Positions 44,024 through 52,754 of a DNA stretch of 64,000 nt are shown here, in pieces (the first letter of the stretch is position 1; each line of letters opens with the position of its first letter). The notes beneath the pieces are model-generated. The model did not search any database and was not told the DNA's origin. It saw only the letters and a program-made list of their open reading frames with translations. This stretch comes from Aequorivita aquimaris (GTDB lineage: Bacteria > Bacteroidota > Bacteroidia > Flavobacteriales > Flavobacteriaceae). A program made the position numbers and the translations under genes. The stretch is taken from contig NZ_JRWG01000003.1 in assembly GCF_001573155.1 (NCBI RefSeq), positions 248,001 to 312,000 of the forward strand. The letters run 5' to 3'.

Positions 44024-46693
44024 ATGAGTGACGAACTCGACAATAACGAAGAAGAACAAACAGGCCCCGACTATTTGGGCGTAAACGACGATACCTCTGG
44101 CGACACCATAAAAAAGGTAACCGGGATGTACCGCGACTGGTTTTTGGATTACGCCAGCTACGTAATCCTGGAACGTGCCGTGCCCGCCATTGAGGACGGT
44201 TTTAAGCCCGTGCAGCGCCGTATTATGCAGTCCATGAAAGATTTGGACGATGGGCGATACAACAAGGTCGCGAACATCGTTGGGCATACCATGCAGTACC
44301 ACCCGCACGGGGACGCGAGTATTGCCGATGCAATGGTGCAGATAGGCCAAAAAGATTTGCTCATTGACACCCAAGGAAACTGGGGAAATATTTTAACGGG
44401 CGATAGCGCCGCCGCTTCGCGTTATATTGAGGCGCGACTTTCAAAGTTTGCCTTGGATGTGGTTTACAATCCAAAAGTTACCCGCTGGCAAGCTTCGTAC
44501 GACGGACGTAGAAAAGAGCCAATCAACCTTCCGGTTAAATTTCCGTTGCTGTTGAACCAAGGCGGAGAGGGAATTGCCGTGGGCCTTTCCACCAAAATCC
44601 TCCCTCATAATTTTATTGAACTTATTGATGCCTCCATCAAGCATTTGCAGGGCAAAAAGTTTACGATCTATCCAGATTTCCCAACGGGCGGATTGATGGA
44701 TGTGGCCGATTACAACGATGGGATGCGCGGCGGAAAAATTCGCAGTCGAGCGCGCATAAACCAACTCGATAAAAATACGCTGGTAATTACTGAAATTCCC
44801 TTTGGCACCAACACTTCCTCGCTGATTGACACTATTCTGAAAGCAAATGACAAAGGAAAAATAAAAATCAAAAAGATAGAGGATAACACCGCTGCCCAAG
44901 TGGAAATCCAGATCCATTTGCCCAGCGGCATTTCGCCCGACAAGACCATTGATGCGCTGTATGCTTTCACGGGCTGCGAGACTTCCGTTTCGCCATTGGG
45001 CTGTGTGATTGAGGACAACAAACCGCTTTTTATTGGTGTTTCCGAAATGCTTCGCCGCAGTACCGACCGCACGGTGGAATTGCTGAAACAGGAACTCGAA
45101 ATCCAATTGGAGGAATTGGAGGAGCAGTGGCATTTTGCTTCACTCGAAAGAATTTTCATCGAAAACAGAATCTATCGCGATATTGAGGAAGAGGAAACTT
45201 GGGAAGGCGTAATTTCAGCAATCGATAGAGGTTTGCAGCCGCATATTCAGCATTTGAAGCGCGCCGTAACCGAAGAGGATATTGTGCGTTTGACTGAAAT
45301 TCGAATCAAAAGAATTTCAAAATTCGATATTGATAAAGCGCAGCAAAAGATTGAGGCATTGGAAGATAGCATAGCTCAAATAAAGCATCACTTAGCGCAT
45401 CTGATTGATTATGCCATAGATTATTTCAAAAGGCTGAAAAAGGATTACGGTGCAGGAAAAGAGCGCAAAACCGAAATCAGGACTTTTGATGATATTGAGG
45501 CTACAAAGGTGGTAATCAGAAACACAAAACTCTACGTAAACCGCGAGGAAGGTTTTGTGGGCACCAGCCTAAAACGCGACGAATACGTTACCGACTGCAG
45601 CGATATTGACGACATTATCGTTTTCACTGAGGACGGAACAATGATGGTCACAAAGGTTGACGCCAAAACTTTTGTGGGAAAAAATATAATCCACGTTGCG
45701 GTTTTCAAAAAGAAGGACAAACGCACTATTTACAATATGATTTACCGCGATGGCACCCGCGGTGCGAATTACGTAAAACGTTTTGCCGTAACCTCCATCA
45801 CCCGTGATAAGGAATACGATATGACCAACGGAACCAAAGGTTCCAAAGTGCTTTATTTTACGGCCAATCCGAATGGCGAGGCAGAAGTTGTAACCATTTA
45901 TCTGCGCCAAAGTGGAAGTATCAAAAAGCTGAAATTCGATTTGGATTTTGCAGATCAGCTGGTGAAGGGAAGAAATTCCAAAGGAAATATCGTCACCAAA
46001 TATTCCATCAAAAAAATTGAGTTGAAAGAAAAAGGCCTTTCAACGCTAAAGCCGCGTAAAATCTGGTTTGACGATTCGGTACAGCGATTGAACGTGGATG
46101 AGCGCGGGGAACTTTTGGGCGAATTCAGAAAAGAGGATAGGTTGCTGATCGTGAAACAGAGCGGGGTTGTAAAAACGGTAATCCCCGATATTCAGCTTCG
46201 TTTTGATGACGATATGATAATTCTTGAAAAATGGGACCCCAAAAAACCGTTGAGTGCCATTTATTGGGAAGGTGAAAAAGAATTGTTTTATGTGAAGCGT
46301 TTCTTGATTGAAAATCCGGACAAGGAAGAAACCATTATTACCGATCATCCTAATTCGTATTTGGAAAAAATATTTACCGATTACCGCCCCATGGCCGAAG
46401 TGGTCTTCGCCAAAAAAAGAGGGCAGGAGCGCGAGGAGAATATGGAGCTGAATTTGGATGAATTTATTGCCGTGAAAGGAATAACTGCAATGGGCAACCA
46501 ATTGACAAAAGAAAAGGTTTTGGAAATAAACACAATGGAACCTTTGTTGTACGAACCGCCAGCGCCCGTGGAACCGGAAGAAATGGATGTTGTGGATGAA
46601 GAGGATTTAAAAGAGGAAACGCATGCTTCCGAAGAGGAGAACGAAAATGATGAATCCATTACCGATGAGGATGGGCAGGGGCGGTTGTTTTAA
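44024..46693 (+). CDS. parC: DNA topoisomerase IV subunit A
   Basis: An 889-residue breakage-reunion subunit. ERAVPAIEDGFKPVQRRIM (about 50-68), HTMQYHPHGDASIADAMVQ (about 89-107) and GDSAAASRYIEARLSKFA (about 126-143, catalytic tyrosine in SRYIEARL) are the gyrA/parC core. The C-terminal part forms irregular beta-blades rather than the six GyrA-box blades; no QRRGGRG motif is seen, which favours ParC over GyrA, together with adjacency to parE. A long acidic tail follows residue 840. Confidence 0.95.
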   Translation: MSDELDNNEEEQTGPDYLGVNDDTSGDTIKKVTGMYRDWFLDYASYVILERAVPAIEDGFKPVQRRIMQSMKDLDDGRYNKVANIVGHTMQYHPHGDASIADAMVQIGQKDLLIDTQGNWGNILTGDSAAASRYIEARLSKFALDVVYNPKVTRWQASYDGRRKEPINLPVKFPLLLNQGGEGIAVGLSTKILPHNFIELIDASIKHLQGKKFTIYPDFPTGGLMDVADYNDGMRGGKIRSRARINQLDKNTLVITEIPFGTNTSSLIDTILKANDKGKIKIKKIEDNTAAQVEIQIHLPSGISPDKTIDALYAFTGCETSVSPLGCVIEDNKPLFIGVSEMLRRSTDRTVELLKQELEIQLEELEEQWHFASLERIFIENRIYRDIEEEETWEGVISAIDRGLQPHIQHLKRAVTEEDIVRLTEIRIKRISKFDIDKAQQKIEALEDSIAQIKHHLAHLIDYAIDYFKRLKKDYGAGKERKTEIRTFDDIEATKVVIRNTKLYVNREEGFVGTSLKRDEYVTDCSDIDDIIVFTEDGTMMVTKVDAKTFVGKNIIHVAVFKKKDKRTIYNMIYRDGTRGANYVKRFAVTSITRDKEYDMTNGTKGSKVLYFTANPNGEAEVVTIYLRQSGSIKKLKFDLDFADQLVKGRNSKGNIVTKYSIKKIELKEKGLSTLKPRKIWFDDSVQRLNVDERGELLGEFRKEDRLLIVKQSGVVKTVIPDIQLRFDDDMIILEKWDPKKPLSAIYWEGEKELFYVKRFLIENPDKEETIITDHPNSYLEKIFTDYRPMAEVVFAKKRGQEREENMELNLDEFIAVKGITAMGNQLTKEKVLEINTMEPLLYEPPAPVEPEEMDVVDEEDLKEETHASEEENENDESITDEDGQGRLF

Positions 46694-46760
46694 AAATTTT
46701 GATTTTTCTGTTTCTTAAAATTATTTCTTCAAATAATATCAAGTTTCAGCCTACAAACCT

Positions 46761-46791
46761 TTTGATTTCCAAAAGAAAAACCTTATTTTTG
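46761..46791 (+). promoter_or_regulatory. promoter of rpsA
   Basis: TTTG (46761-46764), exactly 19 bases, TATTTTTG (46784-46791). A perfect Bacteroidota promoter. The predicted leader is about 158 bases long, unusually long, and contains the palindrome at 46912. Confidence 0.75.
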
Positions 46792-46911
46792 CGCCCCTCT
46801 TAGCGACGAGTCAAGAATAAGAGGAATTGAAACAAAACAAAACAAACCCTTCTGTGGGATAGTCGCAGTAAAATCTTGTAACAGCGCAGAATACAAAGCA
46901 TTGGTTTTTTC

Positions 46912-46941
46912 ATTTCCGCGAAGGCGGAAATCTCAAAGATC
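46912..46941. repeat. dispersed palindrome, GCGAAGGC family, copy 3
   Basis: ATTTCCGCGAAGGCGGAAAT then CTCAAAGATC, inside the rpsA leader, 15 bases before the start codon. The tail CTCA matches copy 1. Confidence 0.7.
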
Positions 46942-46955
46942 AATTTTACAAACAA

Positions 46956-48809
46956 ATGGCTGATAAAGCAAACAAAGAAGAAGTGCAGGTAGAAGATACT
47001 GCCGTAGCACAAACCGAGGAAACTACAAAACCTCAAAGGGAAGTTTCCCTAAAGGAAAGCAATCCTGAAAAATTTCTAAAGGAATTCGACTGGCACAACT
47101 ACGAAGAGGGAATTGACCCAATCGACGACGGCAAGCTTGAGGAATTCGAAAAACTGGTAGCAGAGAATTTCGTTGACACCCTTGACGACGAGGTTGTGGA
47201 AGGAAAAGTGGTTTACATCACAGATCGTGACGCAATCATCGACATTAACGCGAAGAGTGAAGGTGTTGTTTCGTTGAACGAATTCCGTTACAATCCAGAT
47301 TTAAAAGTTGGTGACAAGGTAGAAGTATTGATCGACGTTCGTGAGGACAGCACCGGTCAATTGATCCTTAGCCACCGTAAAGCAAGAACCATTAAGGCTT
47401 GGGACCGCGTAAATGCTGCCCACGACCAAGGTACCATCGTAAACGGTTACGTAAAATGCCGCACAAAAGGTGGTATGATCGTGGATGTTTTCGGTATCGA
47501 GGCTTTCTTGCCAGGTTCGCAAATAGATGTGAAGCCAATTCGTGATTACGACGTATATGTTGGCAAAACAATGGAATTCAAAGTGGTAAAAATTAACCAC
47601 GAATTCAAAAACGTTGTTGTTTCACACAAAGCGCTTATTGAAGCGGATATTGAAGAGCAGAAAAAAGAAATCATCGGCCAACTTGAAAAAGGACAGGTAC
47701 TTGAAGGTGTTGTTAAAAACATCACTTCTTATGGAGTATTTGTTGACCTTGGTGGTGTTGATGGACTTGTTCACATTACAGACCTTTCTTGGTCACGTAT
47801 CAACCACCCGAACGAGATCGTTGAACTTGATCAGAAATTGAACGTTGTAATTCTTGATTTCGATGAAGATAAAACACGTATCCAATTAGGTCTTAAGCAA
47901 TTGAACCCGCACCCATGGGAAGCTCTTGGAGAAGAGTTGAAGGTTGGTGACAAAGTAAAAGGTAAAGTAGTTGTTATTGCAGACTACGGTGCATTTATTG
48001 AAGTTGCTGAAGGTGTTGAAGGTCTTATCCACGTTAGCGAAATGTCTTGGAGCACGCACTTGCGCAGCGCTCAGGATTTCGTAAATGTTGGTGATGAGGT
48101 GGAAGCGGTAATCCTTACAATGGATAAGGAAGAGCGCAAAATGAGCCTTGGTATCAAGCAAATGACGCCAGATCCATGGACCGATATTACTAAAAAATAC
48201 CCAGTTGGTTCACGCCACAAAGGTATTGTTCGCAACTTCACCAATTTCGGTGTTTTTGTTGAACTTGAAGAAGGTATTGACGGTCTTATCTACATTAGCG
48301 ATCTTTCTTGGACCAAGAAAATCAAGCACCCAAGTGAATTCACTAACATTGGTGATGAACTAGAAGTGGTTGTATTGGAATTGGACGTTGAAGGCCGTAA
48401 ACTTAGTTTAGGTCACAAACAGACTGAAGAGAATCCTTGGGATAAATACGAAGACGAATTTGCCGTTGGAACCAAGCACACTGCCACTATTGACGAGGTA
48501 GTTGACAAAGGCGCCACCGTAAAATTCAACGATGATATCGTAGCTTTCGTACCCAGCCGTCACCTTGAAAAAGAAGATGGTTCTATGTTGAAGAAAGGTG
48601 ATGAGGCCGAATTCCAAATTATTGAGTTCAACAAGGAATTCAAGAAAGTGGTTGCTTCACATATGGTAATCCACAAAGAGGAAGAAGCGAAGATTGTAAA
48701 AGCCGCAGCAAAAAAGCAAGCTCAGGAATCTGAGGAAGCAAAACCAACCCTTGGTGATGCCAATGCAAAATTGCAAGAGCTTAAAGACAAAATGGACGGT
48801 AAAAAATAA
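46956..48809 (+). CDS. rpsA: 30S ribosomal protein S1
   Basis: A 617-residue RNA-binding ribosomal protein with six S1 domains, visible as repeats: VVEGKVVYITDRDAIIDI (1), GTIVNGYVKCRTKGGMIV (2), GQVLEGVVKNITSYGVFVDL (3), GDKVKGKVVVIADYGAFIEV (4), GSRHKGIVRNFTNFGVFVEL (5), GTKHTATIDEVVDKGATVKF (6). An acidic N-terminal extension (about 1-60) and a basic C-terminal tail are typical of Bacteroidota. It brings mRNA to the 30S subunit, which matters in a clade that uses few Shine-Dalgarno sequences. Confidence 0.95.
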   Translation: MADKANKEEVQVEDTAVAQTEETTKPQREVSLKESNPEKFLKEFDWHNYEEGIDPIDDGKLEEFEKLVAENFVDTLDDEVVEGKVVYITDRDAIIDINAKSEGVVSLNEFRYNPDLKVGDKVEVLIDVREDSTGQLILSHRKARTIKAWDRVNAAHDQGTIVNGYVKCRTKGGMIVDVFGIEAFLPGSQIDVKPIRDYDVYVGKTMEFKVVKINHEFKNVVVSHKALIEADIEEQKKEIIGQLEKGQVLEGVVKNITSYGVFVDLGGVDGLVHITDLSWSRINHPNEIVELDQKLNVVILDFDEDKTRIQLGLKQLNPHPWEALGEELKVGDKVKGKVVVIADYGAFIEVAEGVEGLIHVSEMSWSTHLRSAQDFVNVGDEVEAVILTMDKEERKMSLGIKQMTPDPWTDITKKYPVGSRHKGIVRNFTNFGVFVELEEGIDGLIYISDLSWTKKIKHPSEFTNIGDELEVVVLELDVEGRKLSLGHKQTEENPWDKYEDEFAVGTKHTATIDEVVDKGATVKFNDDIVAFVPSRHLEKEDGSMLKKGDEAEFQIIEFNKEFKKVVASHMVIHKEEEAKIVKAAAKKQAQESEEAKPTLGDANAKLQELKDKMDGKK

Positions 48810-48831
48810 TCGTTGCATTTATAAATAATGA

Positions 48832-48862
48832 AGAGCCTTTCGTTACCGAAAGGCTTTTTTAT
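48832..48862 (+). terminator. rpsA terminator
   Basis: AGCCTTTCG/CGAAAGGCT stem with TTAC loop followed by six Ts. Confidence 0.85.
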
Positions 48863-48894
48863 TTTCGGGATTTAATCAATTTCAAATACTTCAC

Positions 48895-48923
48895 TTTAAA
48901 AAGCCAAAAAAAATGTATTTTTG
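48895..48923 (+). promoter_or_regulatory. promoter of the pyrR run
   Basis: TATTTTTG (48916-48923) with a T-rich TTTA near -33 at 48895 (17-base spacer). ATG 48951 is 27 bases downstream. No attenuator-like hairpin plus U-run lies between promoter and start. Confidence 0.5.
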
Positions 48924-48950
48924 CTTCCTGAATACAATTCAGAACTTCCT

Positions 48951-49490
48951 ATGAGCCAAAAATTGTTACTGAACGCAACCGAGATAAACATTGCGCTTAA
49001 CCGTTTGGCTTGCCAATTGATCGAAAAACACGACGATTTTTCCAAAACAGTACTTATCGGCATACAGCCACGGGGCGTTTTTTTAGCCGAAAGGTTAAAA
49101 ACCCTCCTAGAAACCGAATACAAAATCAAGAACATCAAGCTTGGATATTTGGACATCACCTTTTTCCGCGACGATTTCCGAAGAGGGGAAAAACCGCTGG
49201 AAGCCAACAAAACCAAAATAGATTTTATAGTTGAGGACAAAAACGTGGTCTTTGTTGACGACGTACTTTTTACCGGAAGAAGCATCCGTTCGGCATTGAC
49301 CGCGGTACAATCTTTCGGAAGACCTTTGGAAATAGAGTTGTTAACATTGATAGACCGCCGTTTTAGCCGCCATTTGCCCATACAACCCGATTATCGTGGA
49401 AGACAGGTAGATGCTATCAACGGTGAAAAAGTAAAAGTGTGCTGGAAGGAGAACGATGGGGAAGACGCTGTATATTTAGTAGCCCGCTAA
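48951..49490 (+). CDS. pyrR: PyrR, uracil phosphoribosyltransferase / pyrimidine regulator
   Basis: A 179-residue phosphoribosyltransferase. VVFVDDVLFTGRSIRSAL (about 98-115) is the PRPP-binding motif and IGIQPRGVFLAERL the flexible-loop region. In Firmicutes PyrR binds pyr mRNA leaders to control transcription; here no such leader is visible upstream of pyrB, so the role may be only enzymatic or use another site. Start ATG 48951 replaces a longer frame. pyrB follows. Confidence 0.9.
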   Translation: MSQKLLLNATEINIALNRLACQLIEKHDDFSKTVLIGIQPRGVFLAERLKTLLETEYKIKNIKLGYLDITFFRDDFRRGEKPLEANKTKIDFIVEDKNVVFVDDVLFTGRSIRSALTAVQSFGRPLEIELLTLIDRRFSRHLPIQPDYRGRQVDAINGEKVKVCWKENDGEDAVYLVAR

Positions 49491-49555
49491 CCCCCGAAGG
49501 GCAACGCCGGAAAAGAATTTGAAAACGAAAATATAATAAAAATAGTAGTGTTTCA

Positions 49556-49597
49556 GAAACCTGAAACCTGAAACCTGAAACCTGAAACCTGAAACCA
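49556..49597. repeat. heptamer array (GAAACCT)x6
   Basis: Five perfect GAAACCT units and a sixth GAAACCA, in one unbroken 7-bp phase, ending 4 bases before the pyrB start codon. Confidence 0.9.
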
Positions 49598-49601
49598 AGA
49601 A

Positions 49602-50537
49602 ATGGAACTAAGTGTAAACCACTTACTGGGAATAAAATACATCACCGAAGCCGATATCCAACTCATCTTCGAAACGGCAGACCATTTTAAGGAAGTAATC
49701 AATCGGCCCATCAAAAAAGTTCCCTCGCTTCGCGACATTACCATTGCCAATCTCTTTTTTGAAAACAGTACGCGAACCAAACTTTCCTTTGAACTTGCAG
49801 AGAAAAGGCTTTCCGCAGACGTTATAAACTTCGCTTCTTCGAGTTCCTCCGTTACCAAAGGCGAAACGCTAATTGATACCGTAAACAACATCCTTTCAAT
49901 GAAAGTGGATATGGTGGTGATGCGCCACCCCAATCCGGGCGCGGGCGTATTTCTTTCAAAGCATGTAAACGCAAGTATTATCAACGCTGGCGACGGTGCC
50001 CACGAACATCCCACCCAAGCATTGTTGGACAGCTATTCCATTCGTGAAAAGCTGGGCGATGTGGCTGGAAAAAAGGTTGTAATTGTAGGAGATATTCTTC
50101 ATTCACGGGTTGCGTTGTCGAATATTTTCGCTCTACAAAAACTTGGAGCGACCGTTAAGGTATGTGGCCCTAAAACGCTTATTCCTAAATATATGGAAAA
50201 ACTTGACGTTGGCGTTGAAACGAACCTTCGCAACGCGTTGGAATGGTGCGATGTGGCGAATATGCTCCGCGTGCAGAACGAGCGGATGGACATCAGCTAT
50301 TTCCCGACTACGAGGGAATATACCCAGCAATTTGGGCTAAACAAGCAACTACTCGATTCACTAAATAAAGAAATTGTTGTGATGCACCCAGGCCCAATAA
50401 ACCGCGGCGTGGAAATTACCAGCGATGTGGCCGACAGCAAACAATCCATTATTTTGGAACAGGTACAGAACGGCGTTGCCATACGTATGGCGGTAATCTA
50501 TTTATTGGCTTCAAAAATAAAACATCATGAAGATTGA
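49602..50537 (+). CDS. pyrB: aspartate carbamoyltransferase catalytic subunit
   Basis: A 311-residue enzyme that makes carbamoyl-aspartate in pyrimidine synthesis. FFENSTRTKLSFELAEKRL (about 47-65) binds carbamoyl phosphate, GDGAHEHPTQALLDSYSI (about 129-146) is the second substrate motif, and MHPGPINRGVEI (about 262-273) the aspartate-binding loop. No pyrI regulatory subunit is adjacent. The next gene overlaps its end by 11 bases, a strong sign of coupling. Confidence 0.96.
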   Translation: MELSVNHLLGIKYITEADIQLIFETADHFKEVINRPIKKVPSLRDITIANLFFENSTRTKLSFELAEKRLSADVINFASSSSSVTKGETLIDTVNNILSMKVDMVVMRHPNPGAGVFLSKHVNASIINAGDGAHEHPTQALLDSYSIREKLGDVAGKKVVIVGDILHSRVALSNIFALQKLGATVKVCGPKTLIPKYMEKLDVGVETNLRNALEWCDVANMLRVQNERMDISYFPTTREYTQQFGLNKQLLDSLNKEIVVMHPGPINRGVEITSDVADSKQSIILEQVQNGVAIRMAVIYLLASKIKHHED

Positions 50538-50862
50538 GAATCACCCAAATTTCGTGGTCCTTGAAGATGAAAAGGACGATATTATTGACTTTGCCTCGTT
50601 CATTGAGAGCCAAGTGCCTTCCAAATACAAAGGGCAAAATGTAGTTTTGAATCTTTTGAAATACGAAGATTTGGAGCTTCCGCAATTATTGCAGTTTCTT
50701 AAAACATCCAACCTTCATCGCAAAACCAAGCAATCCTTTGTAATTGTGAACGACGCTATCGATTTTGACGACGTTCCTTTTGAAATGATAGTGGTACCAA
50801 CCCTACAGGAAGCGGGCGATATTATTGAAATGGAAGAAATTGAAAGAGATCTGGGATTTTAG
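50527..50862 (+). CDS. STAS-like uncharacterised protein
   Basis: A 111-residue acidic protein. NVVLNLLKYEDLELPQLLQFL (about 38-58) and FVIVNDAIDFDDVPFEMIVVPTLQEAGDIIEMEEIERDL give the alternating beta-alpha pattern and the PTLQEA/EMEEIERDLGF end of anti-sigma antagonist-like (STAS) domains, but the phosphorylatable serine is not obvious. It overlaps pyrB by 11 bases and lies before rnz. Commonly conserved between these two genes in Flavobacteriia, so it may be linked to them; function unknown. Confidence 0.7.
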   Translation: MKIENHPNFVVLEDEKDDIIDFASFIESQVPSKYKGQNVVLNLLKYEDLELPQLLQFLKTSNLHRKTKQSFVIVNDAIDFDDVPFEMIVVPTLQEAGDIIEMEEIERDLGF

Positions 50863-50869
50863 ATCTACG

Positions 50870-50887
50870 TTCCGATAGCTATTGGAA
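50870..50887. repeat. dispersed palindrome, TAGCTA family, copy 1
   Basis: TTCCGATAGCTATTGGAA, one mismatch from a perfect palindrome, 20 bases before the heptamer array. Other copies at 51884 and 61344. Confidence 0.7.
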
Positions 50888-50906
50888 GCTGATTTTAGAT
50901 TGTTTT

Positions 50907-50976
50907 CAAATTCCAAAATGCAAATTCCAAATTCCAAAATCGTAAATCGTAAATCGTAAATCGCAAATCGTAAATG
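50907..50976. repeat. composite heptamer array CAAATTC/GTAAATC
   Basis: Ten units of exactly 7 bp: CAAATTC, CAAAATG, CAAATTC, CAAATTC, CAAAATC, then GTAAATC three times, GCAAATC and GTAAATG. The two unit types share one phase without a break. The ATG of the rnz start codon lies in the last unit. Confidence 0.92.
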
Positions 50977-51879
50977 AAACTAACAATCCTCGGATGCCAT
51001 TCTGCCACGCCCACAGCCTCCGCGCACCCAACGGCGCAGGTGTTGGAGATAAAGGGGCATTTGTTTTTGATTGATTGCGGCGAGGGCACCCAAATGCAGC
51101 TTCGGAAATACAGGGTGAAATTCTCACGGATTCGGCATATTTTCATTTCACATTTGCACGGCGACCATTTTTATGGTTTGGTGGGGCTTATTTCCACTTT
51201 TCTGCTTTTGGGAAGGGAAGCAGAGTTGCACATTTACGGGCCAAAGGGAATAAAACAGGCAATATTGCTGCTGCTTAAACTGGGGAAAGCTTATACCAAC
51301 TATCCACTGTATTTTCACGAATTGGAAGGAACAACGCCACAGCTCATTTTTGAGGATGATAAAGTTTCTGTGGAAACCATCCCGTTGGACCACAGAGTTT
51401 ATACCAACGGATTTCTTTTCAAGGAAAAACCTGATGACCGAAAATTAGATATAGAAAAAGCCCGAAAACTCAATATCGATTTAAGTTATTACAATAAAAT
51501 AAAACAGGGCTATGATGTTGAGAATAGGGAAGGAAAGCTCATTCCCAATAAAGAAATAACTTTTGACCCGCCACCGCCAAAAAGTTACGCCTATTGCAGC
51601 GATACGGCCTATTGTCCTGAAATAGTGCCACAAATTGAAAACGCGACGGTTCTGTACCACGAATCCACCTTTTTGGAAGAACACCACCATCTCTGCGAAA
51701 AAACCAAGCACAGCACCGCAAAGGAAGCGGGCGTAATTGCGCGAAAGGCAAAGGTTGGCACTTTAATCCTTGGGCACTATTCCGGGCGTTACGGCAATTT
51801 GGAGCTTTTCCGAAGAGAGGCGCAGGAGGTATTTGATTATGTGGAGTTGGCAGAGGACGGAAAGGTATTTACTTTTTAA
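50974..51879 (+). CDS. rnz: ribonuclease Z
   Basis: A 301-residue metallo-beta-lactamase-fold endonuclease that trims tRNA 3-prime ends. FISHLHGDHFYGLVGLIS (about 58-75) is the HxHxDH zinc motif; PLDHRVYTNGF (about 134-144) matches the family's PxxHxxxxxGY-type box and ILGHYSGRY (about 267-275) the final histidine motif. The start codon is supplied by the repeat array, so the leader is entirely repeat DNA. Confidence 0.95.
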   Translation: MKLTILGCHSATPTASAHPTAQVLEIKGHLFLIDCGEGTQMQLRKYRVKFSRIRHIFISHLHGDHFYGLVGLISTFLLLGREAELHIYGPKGIKQAILLLLKLGKAYTNYPLYFHELEGTTPQLIFEDDKVSVETIPLDHRVYTNGFLFKEKPDDRKLDIEKARKLNIDLSYYNKIKQGYDVENREGKLIPNKEITFDPPPPKSYAYCSDTAYCPEIVPQIENATVLYHESTFLEEHHHLCEKTKHSTAKEAGVIARKAKVGTLILGHYSGRYGNLELFRREAQEVFDYVELAEDGKVFTF

Positions 51880-51883
51880 ATCG

Positions 51884-51902
51884 ATCCCAATAGCTATGGG
51901 GA
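51884..51902. repeat. dispersed palindrome, TAGCTA family, copy 2
   Basis: TCCCAATAGCTATGGGGA with one mismatch, just after the rnz stop codon and 40 bases before a nonamer array. Confidence 0.65.
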
Positions 51903-51940
51903 CGAAATCGAAGTTGCTTCAAAGTTGATTTTTTATCACA

Positions 51941-51976
51941 ACAACAGAAACAACAGAAACAACAGAAACAACAGAA
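51941..51976. repeat. nonamer array (ACAACAGAA)x4
   Basis: Four perfect 9-bp units, followed by ACAATAG. The only array here with a 9-bp rather than 7-bp period; about 128 bases before pdxH. Confidence 0.85.
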
Positions 51977-52104
51977 ACAATAGCATCCACCGCATCCACA
52001 GCACCTCCCATCGAGCACCCCGCTTCAAAAATTTTAATACATATTTAATAAGCCACTGTTTTATAGCTTCGTTAAAACTCTTAACTTGCGTTAAAACTAG
52101 AACA

Positions 52105-52749
52105 ATGGCGGAAAAGCTTCACGATTACCGAAAATCCTACGAAAAAGGAATCCTTTCCGAAGAAACCGTTGACGAAAACCCGATGCAACAGTTCCGAACT
52201 TGGTTTTTTGAGGTGAAAGATAGCGGGGGGGTGGATGAAGTAAATGCTATGACAATTTCCACAATCGGCACCGATGGTTTTCCAAAGGGGCGCGTAGTGC
52301 TGTTAAAAAAATATGACGAATACGGCTTCTATTTTTACACCAATTACAACAGCGAAAAAGGTAAATCCATAGCCAATAACAACAGGGTCTCGCTTTCCTT
52401 TTTTTGGCCAAATATGGAGCGGCAGGTCATCATAAAAGGAACTGCGGAAAAAACCTCCGAAGCAGATTCAACCAATTATTTTCATTCAAGGCCCAAGGGA
52501 AGCCAATTGGGCGCAGCGGTTTCGCACCAAAGCGAAGTTGTGGAATCGCGTAAAATTTTGGAAGAAAATCTCGCAGAACTTGAAAGAAAACACATAAACA
52601 AAGAAGTTCCAAAACCTGAGGATTGGGGCGGTTTTTTGGTGAAACCTATTTCCATAGAATTTTGGCAGGGCAGACCCAATCGGCTTCACGACAGGATTCG
52701 TTATACTTTGAAGGGCGACGATTGGGTGATTGAACGTTTGGCACCCTAG
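52105..52749 (+). CDS. pdxH: pyridoxamine 5-phosphate oxidase
   Basis: A 214-residue flavin (FMN) enzyme that makes pyridoxal 5-phosphate, the cofactor of several enzymes in this window. DGFPKGRVVLLKKYDEYGFYFYTNY (about 54-78), NPMQQFRTWF (about 24-33) and SIEFWQGRPNRLHDR with the final ERLAP are the family signatures. ATG 52105 is the family start; the longer frame reads through the nonamer array (RNNRNN repeats) and is an artefact. Confidence 0.95.
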   Translation: MAEKLHDYRKSYEKGILSEETVDENPMQQFRTWFFEVKDSGGVDEVNAMTISTIGTDGFPKGRVVLLKKYDEYGFYFYTNYNSEKGKSIANNNRVSLSFFWPNMERQVIIKGTAEKTSEADSTNYFHSRPKGSQLGAAVSHQSEVVESRKILEENLAELERKHINKEVPKPEDWGGFLVKPISIEFWQGRPNRLHDRIRYTLKGDDWVIERLAP

Positions 52750-52754
52750 GTTTA

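Noticed and set aside
44441-45133. 230-codon frame antisense to parC
   Set aside because: Shadow of a long, well-supported gene; no independent evidence.
48862-48951. PyrR-binding attenuator upstream of pyrR
   Set aside because: No anti-terminator/terminator hairpin pair or U-run between the promoter box and the start codon.
51925-52104. N-terminal extension of PdxH with RNNRNN repeats
   Set aside because: It is a translation of the nonamer array; the family start MAEKLHDY is at 52105.
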